Assembly (NCBI RefSeq): GCF_907165205.1
Contig: NC_058191.1
Coordinates: forward strand, 2,234,501-2,298,500
DNA: 64,000 nucleotides
Direction: 5' to 3'
Source: Coccinella septempunctata
Lineage: Eukaryota; Arthropoda; Insecta; Coleoptera; Coccinellidae
In this document: positions 34,601 to 45,340 of the stretch, in pieces
Numbering within the stretch: the first letter of the stretch is position 1
Layout: every line of letters begins with the position of its first letter
The notes under the pieces: model-generated
Databases searched by the model: none
Told to the model about the DNA's origin: nothing
Seen by the model: only the letters and a program-made list of their open reading frames with translations
Made by a program: the position numbers and the translations under genes

Positions 34601-37600
34601 TTATAGTAGTCATCTTTAATTCATTCCACTTTGGCGCTGACTTATTATGATAGATTGAATGAATAAGTAATCAGAATGATCTAGATAGCCTTCATTTCGA
34701 ACAGACAAAGGGAGCCGCTTAGTTTTTGTTTTATTTTACCTATTTCTTATCCATCACTTTAAAGTTCATTCTTGCTAATTAAATGACTTAAAAATAAACA
34801 TTTGTTGAAGACCCATCCTCAAGTTACGCTTCAACAAACTTTCGTTTTCGATCAAATGAAAACTGAAATTAACATGCAACAATGTACACTCAATCGATTA
34901 ATTAAATTCATAAAGATTCAAAATTTACTTCGTTATGAGATGAATAGGATGTTAAATATCACGACCGAAAAAATTATTGTCACTATCAAGAAAACAAAGT
35001 CTTCAGCAACCTCTATGGTACCATGCAATATTATTTGGTGAATTGAATAAATGAATCTTTACAGTTACGCAGATATCGAAGAAATCATGAAATTCATTGT
35101 ACAAGGTGGTTTCACGAACTTTCAAGAACTGTCCGAATTTATGTGAAACGGCCCTGCAAATCAAATGATATTTGATATCATTTCATGATATCAATCTGAT
35201 ATTATCAAATGATATCAGATTTGATATCTGATAAATCGGTGAATGCGATCAGCAGATAGAGTGGTTTTAATTTCCATTCAAATTTGAAAAACACCCTGTA
35301 AATAAGAATCTCGAACTCCTAGACACTATATATGGGAGTTTCTCGTGATCCTCTAGGTGTTCTCTATTTCACATTAAAATGTTTCCCATTTTATCTGGAA
35401 CACCCTGTATATTTCTCATTATTCGACTGTTAACGAATCCTACCACTTTGTTTTGCAGTCTTGAATTTTGAAGAATACTTTATCAATTCAATGGATAACC
35501 AATGACCATCGTCAATAATATTAAAATAACATATATTCTAGCCTCAAAACTTAAAAGCTAACTCTACAACATTGATCAAATATTACCGCCAACAGACTGA
35601 GCACTTTACAGTCATATCAAGAGCATGTATTGAGTTTTCTGAACGAAGCACAATTTTTTTTTAACTTCTTGGAATAAAAACACCATGAATTGAATGTCTT
35701 GACGTGATTTTAATAGGTTTCCAGCCATACCAATCGTTCAAATTTCCCACGACACGTGTTTCGCTATCACAATAGCATCTTCAGGTGGGTGAAGATGGAG
35801 TTGATGATGCTATTGTGATAGCAAAACACGCGTCGTGCTTGAAAAACTGTTTAAATTTGTTACTGATACATGATTACTTCATCAGGAATTCTTTCCACTC
35901 ATTGTGGGCAGCTAATGTTTTTTGTGCTACTCCAGAGAATTGTTTATATTTCAAATTTACCTTGATCTGGAGTTGGTCTCCGGCGAAGAATAAAGTATCT
36001 CTGCTTCCTTAGAAATATATTCTATCACATCAGTTGTTGTGTTATATATCATGTCAAAAACGACGGTCCACCAAAGATACAGTTCAAGGTATATGTCAGA
36101 AGTATCTAATAAGTAAGACATAGCATGAAAAAGATACCACTTTTCTTCCTCCACAAGATTTATTGGATCTTTGTCAAAATCTATCGTCACATTTTCAACA
36201 TTTTGGAATAGTTGTTCGACATATCTCCGAAGAAAATCCGACATATTCTTGTTGACGTTATCGTTGGTGAATTTGTCGATTTCCTGCTGAAGATTTGTGA
36301 AAGTATAGTTGACAGGCTCGGATGTAGATGATGTGTAGTTATCGGTAAGCTGAAGCAAGAATACAACGGCATTCAATTAAATCTTATTTATGAATGGTTT
36401 TAATTACGTTTCGAACATATCAGGGAAATTTTGTTATTTATCCGAGAAACAAGTAATGCCCTGCATCTTGGAATCCAAGCATTTCCGGACTAAGGCCTAC
36501 TACGAACATCTCAGAGATCAATATCCTCAATTTGTTCGCAATAATCGATTTCAAGAGAATAACCAGTAATAACCGCGGTTATTGCTGGTTTTGCCCTTGG
36601 TTATGTCCCTTCACAAGTTCTAACCTCACTTCAATAACCAGAAGTTTAACTCAGCTCTCGAGTATGGTTATCTCCGGTTATCTGCGGTCCAAAATGATGA
36701 CGTTGAAGGCCTAGTTCAAGACGTCACGATAATATAATCAATAATGACCAAAAGCGCTTGAATGCATTCGGTTATTGTTGGTTATCGTTGGTAATTACCA
36801 ATGATGACCAGGTTATTCGCTTGAAATCGATTAATGTTCATGAAGCGTCATGTATAGTGTATCTGTGTTGCACTGTAAGTGTGGATTGTTTGTCTAAAGC
36901 CGAGACAGGTCGATTTTTGTTAGGAGGGGACACTATTTGACGCATAATTCATTAGTGAAATAGCCACCCCCTGAACGGGGTGGATCACACCCTTAAATAT
37001 TGAATAGGGAATACTCCTTCTGACGAAAATGATGTATTTTTTATTGAATATTTTTGGAACATCACATTTTGATATAACCATTTCAACCGCTTCCCAAAAA
37101 AATTATTACTTAAAAATGAAAAATAAAAATGGGTATTAAAATTTAAAGCGTTTCGTTTCTATTGCACAAGTTGGCAACATCGACTGAAATAGCATTGATT
37201 AAAAAGGACAACAAATACACTATCTTGATGAGATAGACTGGCTTTAAAGTCTACGACGAATGAGGAAGGTCGTAAAATTTTATGGGATTTTTATGGCTGG
37301 TTGCTGTTGAGGCTCGCCAGTGATGCCTGTGAATCAACAGCTGTTATTTTATAAGCAAGCCATTGTTCTTTTAATTTCTAGTAGGCGGCGTTGCCAAATT
37401 GTAAACTAGGAACGAAGCGATTTAAATTTTAAAACCTTATATTTGAAGAATGATTTTGACTAGTTTCCGCGGTGCATTTGAAAAATTCATGAATGAAACT
37501 CATAATTATTCAGTTTAAACTTGCATATGCTGTGAAAACCCAAATTGAAGAGAATTCCCCAATTCCCCATGAAGATAGGTAGTCTGATACCTCATATGAA

Positions 37601-40600
37601 AGTTTATGAAGTCAGTTTTCCTGTATATTCAATTTTGCCAATTAATTACAGAAAACCTGAATGGATTGAAATCGGATTAAAATATTTTGCCACTATGAAA
37701 GTTTGCAAAATATCAATAGGTTATATGAATTGTTACTATTGTTAGTGTAAGTATAGGTACTTTTTGATTTATCTGTAGATTCAGAGTTATTCTCAGAAAC
37801 ATTTCATTCGACATACAACCTTTGTAGCATATCGATGGTAATTTTTCTTTTGCTTCCACAAAATAATTTTTGCAATTATAGATACATAGGTACTCTTCGA
37901 AGTTTATTATTTTGGTAATGTAAACTGTGTAACGAGAGGGTAGTTTTCAAACCTACCCCCTCATTTTAGAATAATTATTTTAGTTTTCATTTTTAAATAA
38001 TTTTATTTCGAATTAATTCTCCGAGAAATCTTTTCGAATTTCCAATTCAGGATTCCGACATCGTTCGGAATTGTAAACATACCGTACCGTTTTTATTCCG
38101 TTTTTATTTCCTAAAAACGATGTCGCACCGTATAAAACATCCTGAATTGGAAGATAACCAGGTTTTTTGTTTGCTAGCACAGATAAGTCGAAATTAAGAC
38201 GTTTTCATCGACGCAAATTTACCGAATTTCGACTGTCGGGCACATCTGATTTCCGCACCCCCCCTGTGGGTATAAAATCAGATGTTCCCCCGCAGGGCAC
38301 TTACTTACGATTTTCACTTACGTTGTTCCCGTGTTCTCAGCCTGCTGTCAGATAGTTGTTTGCTTACCGCCAATAGTTAGAAGAGTTCTTTTAGTTTCAA
38401 TTTTTTTTTGCCTTACGAATAGAATTTCAGTTTTCTTTTTTTCTCTTTCCGATTCGTTCAAATTTACGAGTGCAAGTGGTCAAGCCATAGGTAAGACGAC
38501 ACGCCGTTATTTTCTTTTATACAATATTGGAACTTCAGCCTCCCTTCATCCCTTCCTACCCCGGTTTCAGTTCCACCCCTACTGCTAAAGCACCCCGCTG
38601 GCGTGGATACTCAGGGGGTGCGGAGGCACTTTGGAGTGGCAGAAAACCTTCCTTTATCCCTTCCTACCCCGGGTTAAGTTCCACCCCTACTGCTAAAGCA
38701 TCCCGCTGGCGTGGATACTCAGGGGGTGCGGAGGCACTTTGGAGTGGCTAACCCTCTTTCCTTCCCCGTTGTTTCGACGCTCACTTCAGTTGCTATCGAA
38801 GAACCCCGCTGGCGTGGATACTCAGGGGGCGAAGAGCGCAACTAGGGATGAGCTGTTGTGAATCTGTGCCGTCTTTCATCCCCTAACCTGGCTGAGGTCC
38901 GATATCTGTCCGTCAAGTGTACGTCTCAGGTTCTGGCTGGCGAACAAGTCCGTTAACCCCCGTATAACGTTTGAGATCGGATCCCGTGCTATTCCGTCCG
39001 TCTTGTCCCTGTAAATCACACCGATTTCGAATCACTGTAAAATTTAGTAGTAGTGCTATTTGTGTTCCCCTTTCCGACGAATAAAAGTTGTATACGTTGA
39101 TTCTGCCTATCATTGTGCGTCGCTAACACCCTAGACACCAGGGAACCCTGTCTCCGGCTAGTAGCTGCCAGGGTAGGTTTGCTATTCTCCCTTAAAGGAT
39201 AGCTGGCGCTCGAGTCCGCCGAGGAAAACCCCGTTACAACTGTCATAAAATTTGAAATAATCTTTTGGATATTACCTCGTTAATTGTATTTGTGATATTA
39301 TTTATGACGAAAGCAGCCTGGTCCAAAAGCTCTTCGGATGGTTTCTCAGCGGTCGAATTGTTCATCAACTGGGTGATCACATATTTTATAATTTTTCCCC
39401 TTATTTTATTCTTGAGTTCTTTTCTATTCGTGTCCGATGCCTTAGTTTTCTTCAGAAACTTGAATTCTTCTTCTACTTTAGTACTTCGGAAAGGACTGAA
39501 AATAAACTTGCTGATAAATAGTTCCTTTATTTACAGCTATAGTATAGGTTATTGTAACCATCGTAAATTCGAAAAACAAAACAGATTTCTTCTTATATAG
39601 TGAAGTTCTTATATGGTGAAGTTATTGAATGCCGACAAAAAAACACATTTACTTATCACAGAAAATCGAATTCAGAGACTGAATAAAAACTCATATTCAT
39701 ATATTCTAATAATTTTTATTCCATCTTCATTTTGTTATTCTAGTTATGTTTGTTTTTCATATACAGGGTGTTTTCAAAGGGGATGCTTTTTTTTTGACAG
39801 AAGGTAGAACTCATCAAAATAAGTCAAAAAATTGTCTATATAAAATATCCAAGATGGCTGAGATGCAACCCCTAGAAGTTAGACAAAATTTCATTGAATT
39901 TCAAGTACGGGACTGTGGAAACTGACTCCGACATCGCAAAAACGAAACAAAACATAAACATATGGCTTGACAATGAATGGTTCAGTACCAAGTTCATCGG
40001 ATTTGATGCATCAGGTCACTTTCGAGATAATCATAATTGTTGTATAGTGAAATTTAGGGTGAAAAAAAAAATGTAGAAAATCGAGGCAGTTTCTTGAAAG
40101 TGCTTATGTTAGTTATGTTGAAAAAGTGCTATGATGTTTCCCCATTTCATCCTATTTTTACGACGATTGTTGGAATGTTCGAACAAGAAGATTGTGATGC
40201 CCATTGTGAAAAAATTCGTGAATAATTTAGACGAATTTTATTGGTGAGAAGTATTATTCTATTTTTTACACTTTCGGCCCAAGTCTCTTCTGTCAGTTGG
40301 TATCGAAATGAGCCATTTCATACAATCGTGTAAGTTACTAAAAATAATGAGAACAATTCGGCAATCCTAAGTTTCCATTTTCATTTTTTCCCACTGCTTT
40401 GCGATAATTCAGCTAACAAACGGTCTAGGGTCGTATTAGGATCTATTTCAATCATTTTCAATTTTTTTTCAAATTTCTCATTTTGAAAGTTTTGTATAGG
40501 TGATTTTTGTTGAGCTCACCTTCAAACACAACCTGTATATATTTATAGTTTATTATCTTATGAGAGCATTACAAAGTTTTTCTCATGCTTAATGCATTAC

Positions 40601-43600
40601 TAGGTCGACACCTATATCTCATAGATTGAATAAAGCAATCCAAGTACATAGTAAAAAATATATGAAGAATAATGTTGTGTTTCCAAAGAACTTGTTGTAT
40701 AAAAGTGCTCATTTTTTATATAAATTAATAACCAGATTTTCAAATCCGGTAGAGATGTACTTAGGTACTTATAGTACAACAGATTTGCTGAAAATAATCG
40801 AAAATTCACTTTCAGCTACGATTCATTCTGTCCTCGAATATTGAACGGTATTTCATTAGCATAGTCTAAACATGATCGATTTGAATTGATCACTCGTAAT
40901 TGAAGCTTTTTATATTCTTGTCCCATTCTCTGAACAACCATTGAACCATTAAATAATACCAAATGTGGTGCAATTGAAACCAACCGATTTATATATGAAT
41001 GGACCATTGATCGGACCAAGGTCCTAAATGACTAATCTGTCTATGAAAATCGACCATCATCGGTCAGTTAACTCACCTTGGTAAAGGACACTGATTTCCC
41101 GGACTACCGATATACATGACGTTTGCTGACACGTTGTAGGTATTCACGTCAACAATGAATCCAAAGTAGACATCTTTCCGAAATATCTTCTTCACGGCAA
41201 CTTCCAACTTCAACCAATCCGTCTTATAATTAGATTTTTCATCGTCTGGCAAAGATGAGAGAAGTGTTGGAATTTTGGGTAATCCCACCTTCTCCAAGTA
41301 ATCGAAGATAACGGTAAAGCCCAATTGGTCCGTGCTCTCTGGAAAAAAAAAGACTTGTGAAATAACAATCCCCATATTTTGGACCTCAATTTGGTATCAT
41401 TTTTAATTCTATAATCGTCTCCTCTTAGTATTACGAGGATGACAGATATCTAGTTAGCCTAGAAATGTTCCATGCATAAATATTGCGTTACCATAGCAAC
41501 GAACAATAACTCATTAGAAGTGTCTGTGTGTAGTTTGAGGTCAAAAAAGTAAACCAGAGTTACGCAATAAATTGAAAGAACGAAGATGTCCAGCTAAATT
41601 GTGAAAATCGAAAAATTGGAGTATCGAGCCATCATCCAGTAATTTTATTTAAAAGGGTTAAGAGGTAGGCAGATTTACGAAGACATGCTTAATACCCTCG
41701 GTGATCAATGTGCTTCGTATGCGACCGTGAAAAATTGGAGTGCAAGCTTCAAAAGAGGTAAATTTTCCATTGAAGATGATGACCGATTGGGAAGGCCAGT
41801 TTCTGCGTCAGTCCCCGAAAATATCGATGCAGTTCATGACATGATTTCATCAGACCGTCGAATTGGGCTAAAACGGATATCTGAAGCACTGAATATTTCA
41901 TACGAACGCGTTCATCATAATTGTTCACGTCAATTTGGACATGAGAAAAATTGCTGCAAAATGGATCCCCATATGTTTGAATGTTGACCAAAAGCGTGCA
42001 AGGGTAGAAGCATCACGTTCGATCTGTGCTCGATTTGAAAACGATGTAGATTTCTTAAACCGAATTGTTACTATAGATGAGACTTGGGTATATTTCTACG
42101 ATCCAGAAACAAAGCAACAATCAATGGAATGGGACACTCTGGTCCTCCAAGACCTAAGAAATTTCCAAAAATCTGCTGAAAAAGTTCTTGCTTCATTTTT
42201 TTGGGTTTGCCATGGAGTAATCATGACTGATTTTTTGGATAAGGGTAGAATAATAACTGGAGATTACTATTCGACTTTACTGACCACTCTACGGGAAAAC
42301 ATTAAAGAAAAAAGACGCGGAAAGCTATCCAAAGTTGTTTTGTTTTTGCAGGACAACGCCCCTGCATACAAATCTCATGTTGCCATTCAAAAAATTCGTG
42401 ATTTAGGGTTTGAATTACTAGAACACCCCCCTTTTTCCATAGATTTGACTGCATCCAAGTATTATCTCTTTCCTCAACTGAAAAAAAATTTAAAAGGTCG
42501 TAAATTTTCTTCCAACGAGGAGGTAATAAAAGCTGTGGAGGTCTGATTTGCAGAGCAAGAAGAAACATTTTTTTTGAAAGGTCTAGAGACGTTGCAGGTT
42601 TGCTGTAATAAATGTATCCAATTAAGTGGAGAATATGTTGTGTAATAAAATATTTTGACCATGAAATTTTGTTTGGTTCTATAGTAGGTTAAGAATTTTT
42701 CAATAAATCCACAATACTGAAATCAATCGTTTTTGCACAAGTGTTTTTTCATAAAGAATTCAAAAGAAATCCTATTGCTTATCTGCTTTCCTCTGATTTA
42801 TGCCCTATAAAAAAGGCAATATTGGTAGGACATTTTTCATGAACAGAAAAAATACTGCTTTCAATAATTGCCGATTCTTGTCCACCAAATGTTCATTTAT
42901 GAGAAATTGATTGATTTTTTCAGCTCCTTGTTTGATAACTTTTCAATTTCCGGGTAAACTTTCCTCCGAATATTATGTATTGCTAAAGGCAGTTGATGTT
43001 ATAATGTGCCAAACTTTGCATTTACCTTGATCCATACACGAACGGTACAACATCCTACTCTGTACTACCGGTTCTGTTGAATTATCATCAGATATCAGAA
43101 AATGGTAGGATTCCAAAAGTATCCTCTCACTGACAGCTGAAAATGACGAAAAAGAAGTGAACCAGCCATGATTTGGATGCTCCTGAGACCAGTGTCCGCA
43201 ACTGTATCTGTAGAAGTCTTCGCAAGGATCAACAGATAAATCCAAGGAGTACTTGAAATTTGTTGCCGATCTGAGGCATTCGTCAGTGGTGCAATAATGA
43301 TGCATAAGCTTGTCAGCGCAATCTAGGGAAAAATATATTTCATATTCATACAATGCTAATTTAGTTTATTACACTAAGTTAAAAGTATAAAATTAGATTA
43401 GTAATCATCATTTCCAATATATGATAATGAGGGTTTCAGAAAGTTATAGCTGAATAAGAGATGAAAAAGTATTACATATTAAAAAAACTATTCTCCCAAA
43501 AGATACCCTTTTTGCCGAATTATGTTCTGATTTTCTGAATGGTCATGACCTGATCTATCGCACGTTCCAAGATTTCAGAACATTCACTGGACATTTTGTA

Positions 43601-44561
43601 TAAATATAAAAATTAATTCAAATGCTTACCACCCGCTGATAAGAATATCAACAAGTGTTACGATCTGAATTCAACTACCCAATTTGCCTTCGTCAGGGCC
43701 ACTAAATGGAGAACGTTCCAAACGAAGAAAAGCAGATACTGACCAAAGTTTCGGTCTCATTTGACCTCACCAGAGCAACACAGCTCCTTCTCCGATGGAA
43801 AACGCTTGGAATTGATGGATCCTATTTAAACACTGGTAGTAGCTAGTAGCTTCTGAGTATTATCGAGTAGTACTCGATAAGGGTCCATCCTTAGACAAAA
43901 GAAAGAGTCTTTTGTCTAAGGGTCCATCAATTCCCAGCTTTTTTTTCATCGGAGAAGTAGCTGTGTTGCTCTAACGAGGTCAAATGATACCGAAACCATG
44001 GTCAGCATTTGTTCTTCCGATTCTGCAATATTTTATTCATACGATCCACGAATTTTTAAGGAAAAAATTAAATTCAGTTTTCTAAATAGGAACATCTGAT
44101 CCACATCTGATCGACACTTTGCTTGAAACAGTCTGTATGTCATCGGAATATCGGTTAGTTGGGTGTTAAGCGAATTAATAAGATTCATAGAATATCATTC
44201 GCACTTGGTTTGTTATGCCGTTGAGATGTAAAAGTTTCGTTGATTCAGCCTGTATAATATTTCTCAGTTTCATTTGATATCTAAGCAATGCAGTTTACTT
44301 TTGCATTCGTATGATCAATCATAAATCTAATACTTACAAATGACTATTAACACAATTAAAGCGACCAGGAGAAAAACACAGATCACAGCTAATATTATGG
44401 TAGCAGTTCTATATAGTTTCGGTTTTCGTAATCTGCAAATGAAAAGTATTTAAATATGTTGATTAAGTTACAGGAATCGACTTACAGACTGGCTCTTGAA
44501 TTCACTGGTACTAAGTAATCGCTGCTATTAGAATGTGCTTCATTTTTTTGTATAGAAAAAC
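28607..44561 (-). CDS. M13 metallopeptidase (neprilysin-like) gene 2, first exon not found
   Basis: Tandem paralogue of gene 1. Exons, 5' to 3': 44561-44486, 44432-44338, 43322-43026, 41338-41077, 39495-39276, 36349-35961, 33786-33690, 32476-32300, 30722-30563, 30509-30461, 30399-30332, 30259-30129, 29418-29254, 28783-28607. All are in phase with GT-AG borders and total 2363 bases with the stop. Exons 1-2 give a short cytoplasmic tail and the membrane helix ([19 protein letters not shown]). Then come the M13 cysteines ([14 protein letters not shown]), EVNAY, HELTH (zinc site), ENIAD, and the C-terminal HCPNSVRV and CKIW ending before TGA. Zinc ligands and Glu are intact, so an active ectopeptidase is likely. 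The exon matching gene 1 exon 4 is split here by an extra intron (36350-39275). An AATAAA signal follows the stop at about 28549-28554. The initiating ATG lies right of 44561; I could not place it. Confidence 0.93.
28993..29196. mobile_element. MITE, GGTTTCATAAAGCTTGATCGG family, copy 2
   Basis: Inverted ends CAGGGTTTCATAAAGC and GTTTTATGAAACCTG; the phrase GCTTGATCGGGGAATCAACG is shared exactly with copy 1 at 8669. Non-coding, in the last intron of gene 2. Confidence 0.7.
29933..29977 (+). ncRNA. Hammerhead ribozyme, weak stem I
   Basis: Plus strand: core CUGAUGA (29940-29946), stem II GGUCC, loop AAUG, GGAUC (29947-29960, five pairs with one G-U), GAAA (29961-29964), CGUGUC (29965-29970) with U16.1 and C17, then UCUGGUA. 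The catalytic core is complete. The upstream stem I strand (UAUGAAA, 29933-29939) pairs only in part with the downstream strand, so folding may be weakened. It lies in a gene 2 intron, antisense to the gene. Confidence 0.65.
30831..30875 (+). ncRNA. Decayed hammerhead copy
   Basis: Closely related to the motif at 35746: CCCAC, then CUGAAGG (core A changed to G), a stem ACUAU UGUG AUAGC in which four pairs remain, UAAA in place of GAAA, and CACGUGUA. Two core bases are lost, so it should be inactive. Confidence 0.55.
30957..32140 (-). mobile_element. 5'-truncated Jockey-type LINE with long open frame
   Basis: Minus-strand open frame at 32089-31049 encodes 346 residues of a reverse transcriptase: [20 protein letters not shown], then [10 protein letters not shown] (FVDD catalytic box), [22 protein letters not shown], and the C-terminal connection domain. 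Matching frame extends to about 32140 ([15 protein letters not shown]), so the copy is truncated at its 5' side, not started at the Met. The 3' side ends in a TTATTG repeat tail, seen as ACAATA repeats at 30957-30990. No ORF1 or endonuclease. It lies in a gene 2 intron, same strand. The lack of stops suggests a recent insertion. Confidence 0.9.
32500..33470. repeat. Minisatellite, about six units of 158-184 bp
   Basis: The phrase TCAGAGTATGTATCACATTT (or close variants) recurs at 32589, 32761, 32933, 33097, 33281 and 33439. Units also share TTTAGATCTACGAT and CAAGACCGAACGGTT. Unit length varies by deletions, unlike the 177-bp satellite. It fills the intron between gene 2 exons 7 and 8. Confidence 0.88.
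34055..35407. mobile_element. 1.35-kb palindromic element, TA-CAGAGTG ends
   Basis: Flanked by TA; CAGAGTGTCCCAGATAAGAT at the left and its diverged complement at the right. Arms of about 500 bp are inverted copies of each other: ATGAGATGAATAGGATGTTA reads on the plus strand near 34940 and on the minus strand near 34500. It holds short open frames that mirror each other, with no known domain. It lies in the gene 2 intron between exons 6 and 7. Confidence 0.85.
35735..35850. repeat. Short foldback with two opposed hammerhead motifs
   Basis: Two inverted half-copies share GCTATTGTGATAGC-type and CACGTGT-type stretches, meeting near 35795. The left half, read on the minus strand, is an intact hammerhead; the right half, on the plus strand, is decayed (UUGAUGA for CUGAUGA, AAAA for GAAA). 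Confidence 0.7.
35746..35789 (-). ncRNA. Hammerhead ribozyme
   Basis: Minus strand, 5' to 3': stem I strand CCCAC (35789-35785), core CUGAAGA (35784-35778), one unpaired U, stem II GCUAU, loop UGUG, AUAGC (35776-35763, all paired), GAAA (35762-35759), CACGUGUC (35758-35751) with U16.1 and C17, then GUGGG (35750-35746), which pairs with CCCAC over five bases. ACACGUGU is a perfect palindrome for a dimeric stem III. Every core base of the hammerhead consensus is present; cleavage would fall between 35751 and 35750. Confidence 0.85.
36542..36833. mobile_element. MITE with GGTTAT repeats
   Basis: Inverted ends TAATCGATTTCAAGAGAATA and its complement at about 36814-36833 (one mismatch). The interior repeats GGTTAT and CAATAACC many times. 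It lies in the extra intron of gene 2. Confidence 0.7.
36834..37927. other. Intron stretch, no gene seen
   Basis: AT-rich sequence left of the solo LTR in the extra gene 2 intron. Nothing identifiable. Confidence 0.5.
37928..39238 (+). mobile_element. Solo LTR 1, 4-bp target duplication ACTG
   Basis: Begins TGTAACG and ends CGTTACA (7-bp terminal inverted repeat), flanked by ACTG at 37924-37927 and 39239-39242. It shares its layout with solo LTRs 2 and 3: a 14-bp inverted repeat TTCCAATTCAGGAT (38040-38053 with 38139-38152), a TATA box (38271) inside an ACATCTGATTT / AAATCAGATGT hairpin, tandem GCTGGCGTGGATACTCA units, and the GAATAGCTGGCGCTCGAG-type tail. No internal retroelement sequence, so it is a recombination remnant. 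It lies in the extra intron of gene 2, 38 bp from exon 5. Confidence 0.92.
39764..40535. mobile_element. TA-CAGGGTG element, copy 1
   Basis: Starts CAGGGTGTTTTCAAAGG after TA and ends with a diverged complement (CACCTTCAAACACAACCTG) before TA. About 600 bp of it is repeated at 55313-55940 (shared phrases TAGACGAATTTTATTGGTGA, CAGTTGGTATCGAAATG). No conserved open frame. Confidence 0.7.
40536..41076. other. Intron stretch, no gene seen
   Basis: No domain recognised between the TA-CAGGGTG element and exon 4 of gene 2. Confidence 0.5.
41454..42692 (+). mobile_element. Mariner transposon, inactive
   Basis: Same family as the copy at 7506. Frames 41600-41930 (MEKLEYR start region, [15 protein letters not shown]) and 41935-42546 ([17 protein letters not shown] first Asp region, [10 protein letters not shown] second Asp) are joined by a frameshift. 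The third catalytic Asp is replaced by Lys in the [13 protein letters not shown] segment (34 residues after the second Asp), and TGA ends the frame early. Terminal repeats TTAGCCTA at the left and TAGGTTAA at the right. It lies in a gene 2 intron. Confidence 0.9.
43650..44035. mobile_element. Foldback element with decayed hammerheads
   Basis: Inverted arms of about 180 bp meet near 43890 (GGGTCCATC and its complement around CTTAGACAAAAG). Both arms match 9290-9610. The left arm (minus) reads CUGGUGA for the hammerhead core with an intact GGUC/GACC stem and GAAA; the right arm (plus) reads CUAACGA. Each has lost at least one core base. Confidence 0.7.
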
Positions 44562-45083
44562 CTGAAAATATTGAGAAATTTTAATAGAACGCACTCGGTC
44601 TTAGTTTTTACAATGGGGGATGGAAGAAGAAATTTCTGAATTGCAGTTTTCATACATATACTCGGAGAGATTTTAGTTTAAAACATAAAATCAACTAAAG
44701 CAGTTCAAATTCAAGTGACTTTGTTTTTCGGATGAAGTTAAACTTAAGAGATAACTTTTTTGGTCATAAGCGAGGAACTCTCTATCTCTAAAGGTGCTAT
44801 ACGCTTGTTAAATGTTTGCTTAAGACTGTAAACAATAATAAAATGATGAAAGTGCACAATGAATACAACAATATTTTATTTCACACAAGAGCACACCATA
44901 TTTCAAGATGTCATTCTGCTCAATTCTCATTTTAATTTCATTTTGTAAAGCAAAATCGTCTCAAAAATGAAAGCCCAAATTATAATGGACAAGAGGAATT
45001 TATTTTCTGAAGAGAAAAAGTCAAGGAAAGGCGATTCCAGTAGGGTTAAGTTACAAAAAAATTAAAATAACATAGGCCACAGC

Positions 45084-45212
45084 AGAATTGTGATGGGTTC
45101 ATTAAAATCCACTAGGTATGTAACTTCTCCACGAGGCTGAATAACATCTTGCATGCTTTCTGGCATAGACTTAATTAAATTAGCGAATGCGTCCTGGAAT
45201 ATCTGATGCAAC
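45084..45212 (-). pseudogene. Tc1-like transposase C-terminal fragment
   Basis: The minus strand reads FANLIKSMPESMQDVIQPRG followed by a short tail, matching the usual C-terminal end of Tc1-family transposases (the LIxSMPxRxQxVIxxxG motif). Only about 40 residues remain; no inverted repeats are seen. It lies just left of solo LTR 2. Confidence 0.45.
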
Positions 45213-45340
45213 TAATTTGTCAGTTTATCTAAAATGCATAAAAGGTACCACATGTTCTTCTTAAAACTCGGGAACTCGCTAATGTACCTATACCTATCAT
45301 CAGCTCTGTGAAGGAGGATTATAACATTATTTTGTTAAAC

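Noticed and set aside
36385..36420. CUGAUAU ... GAAAC on the minus strand as a hammerhead
   Set aside because: Too few bases between the boxes to form stem II, and the core is wrong.
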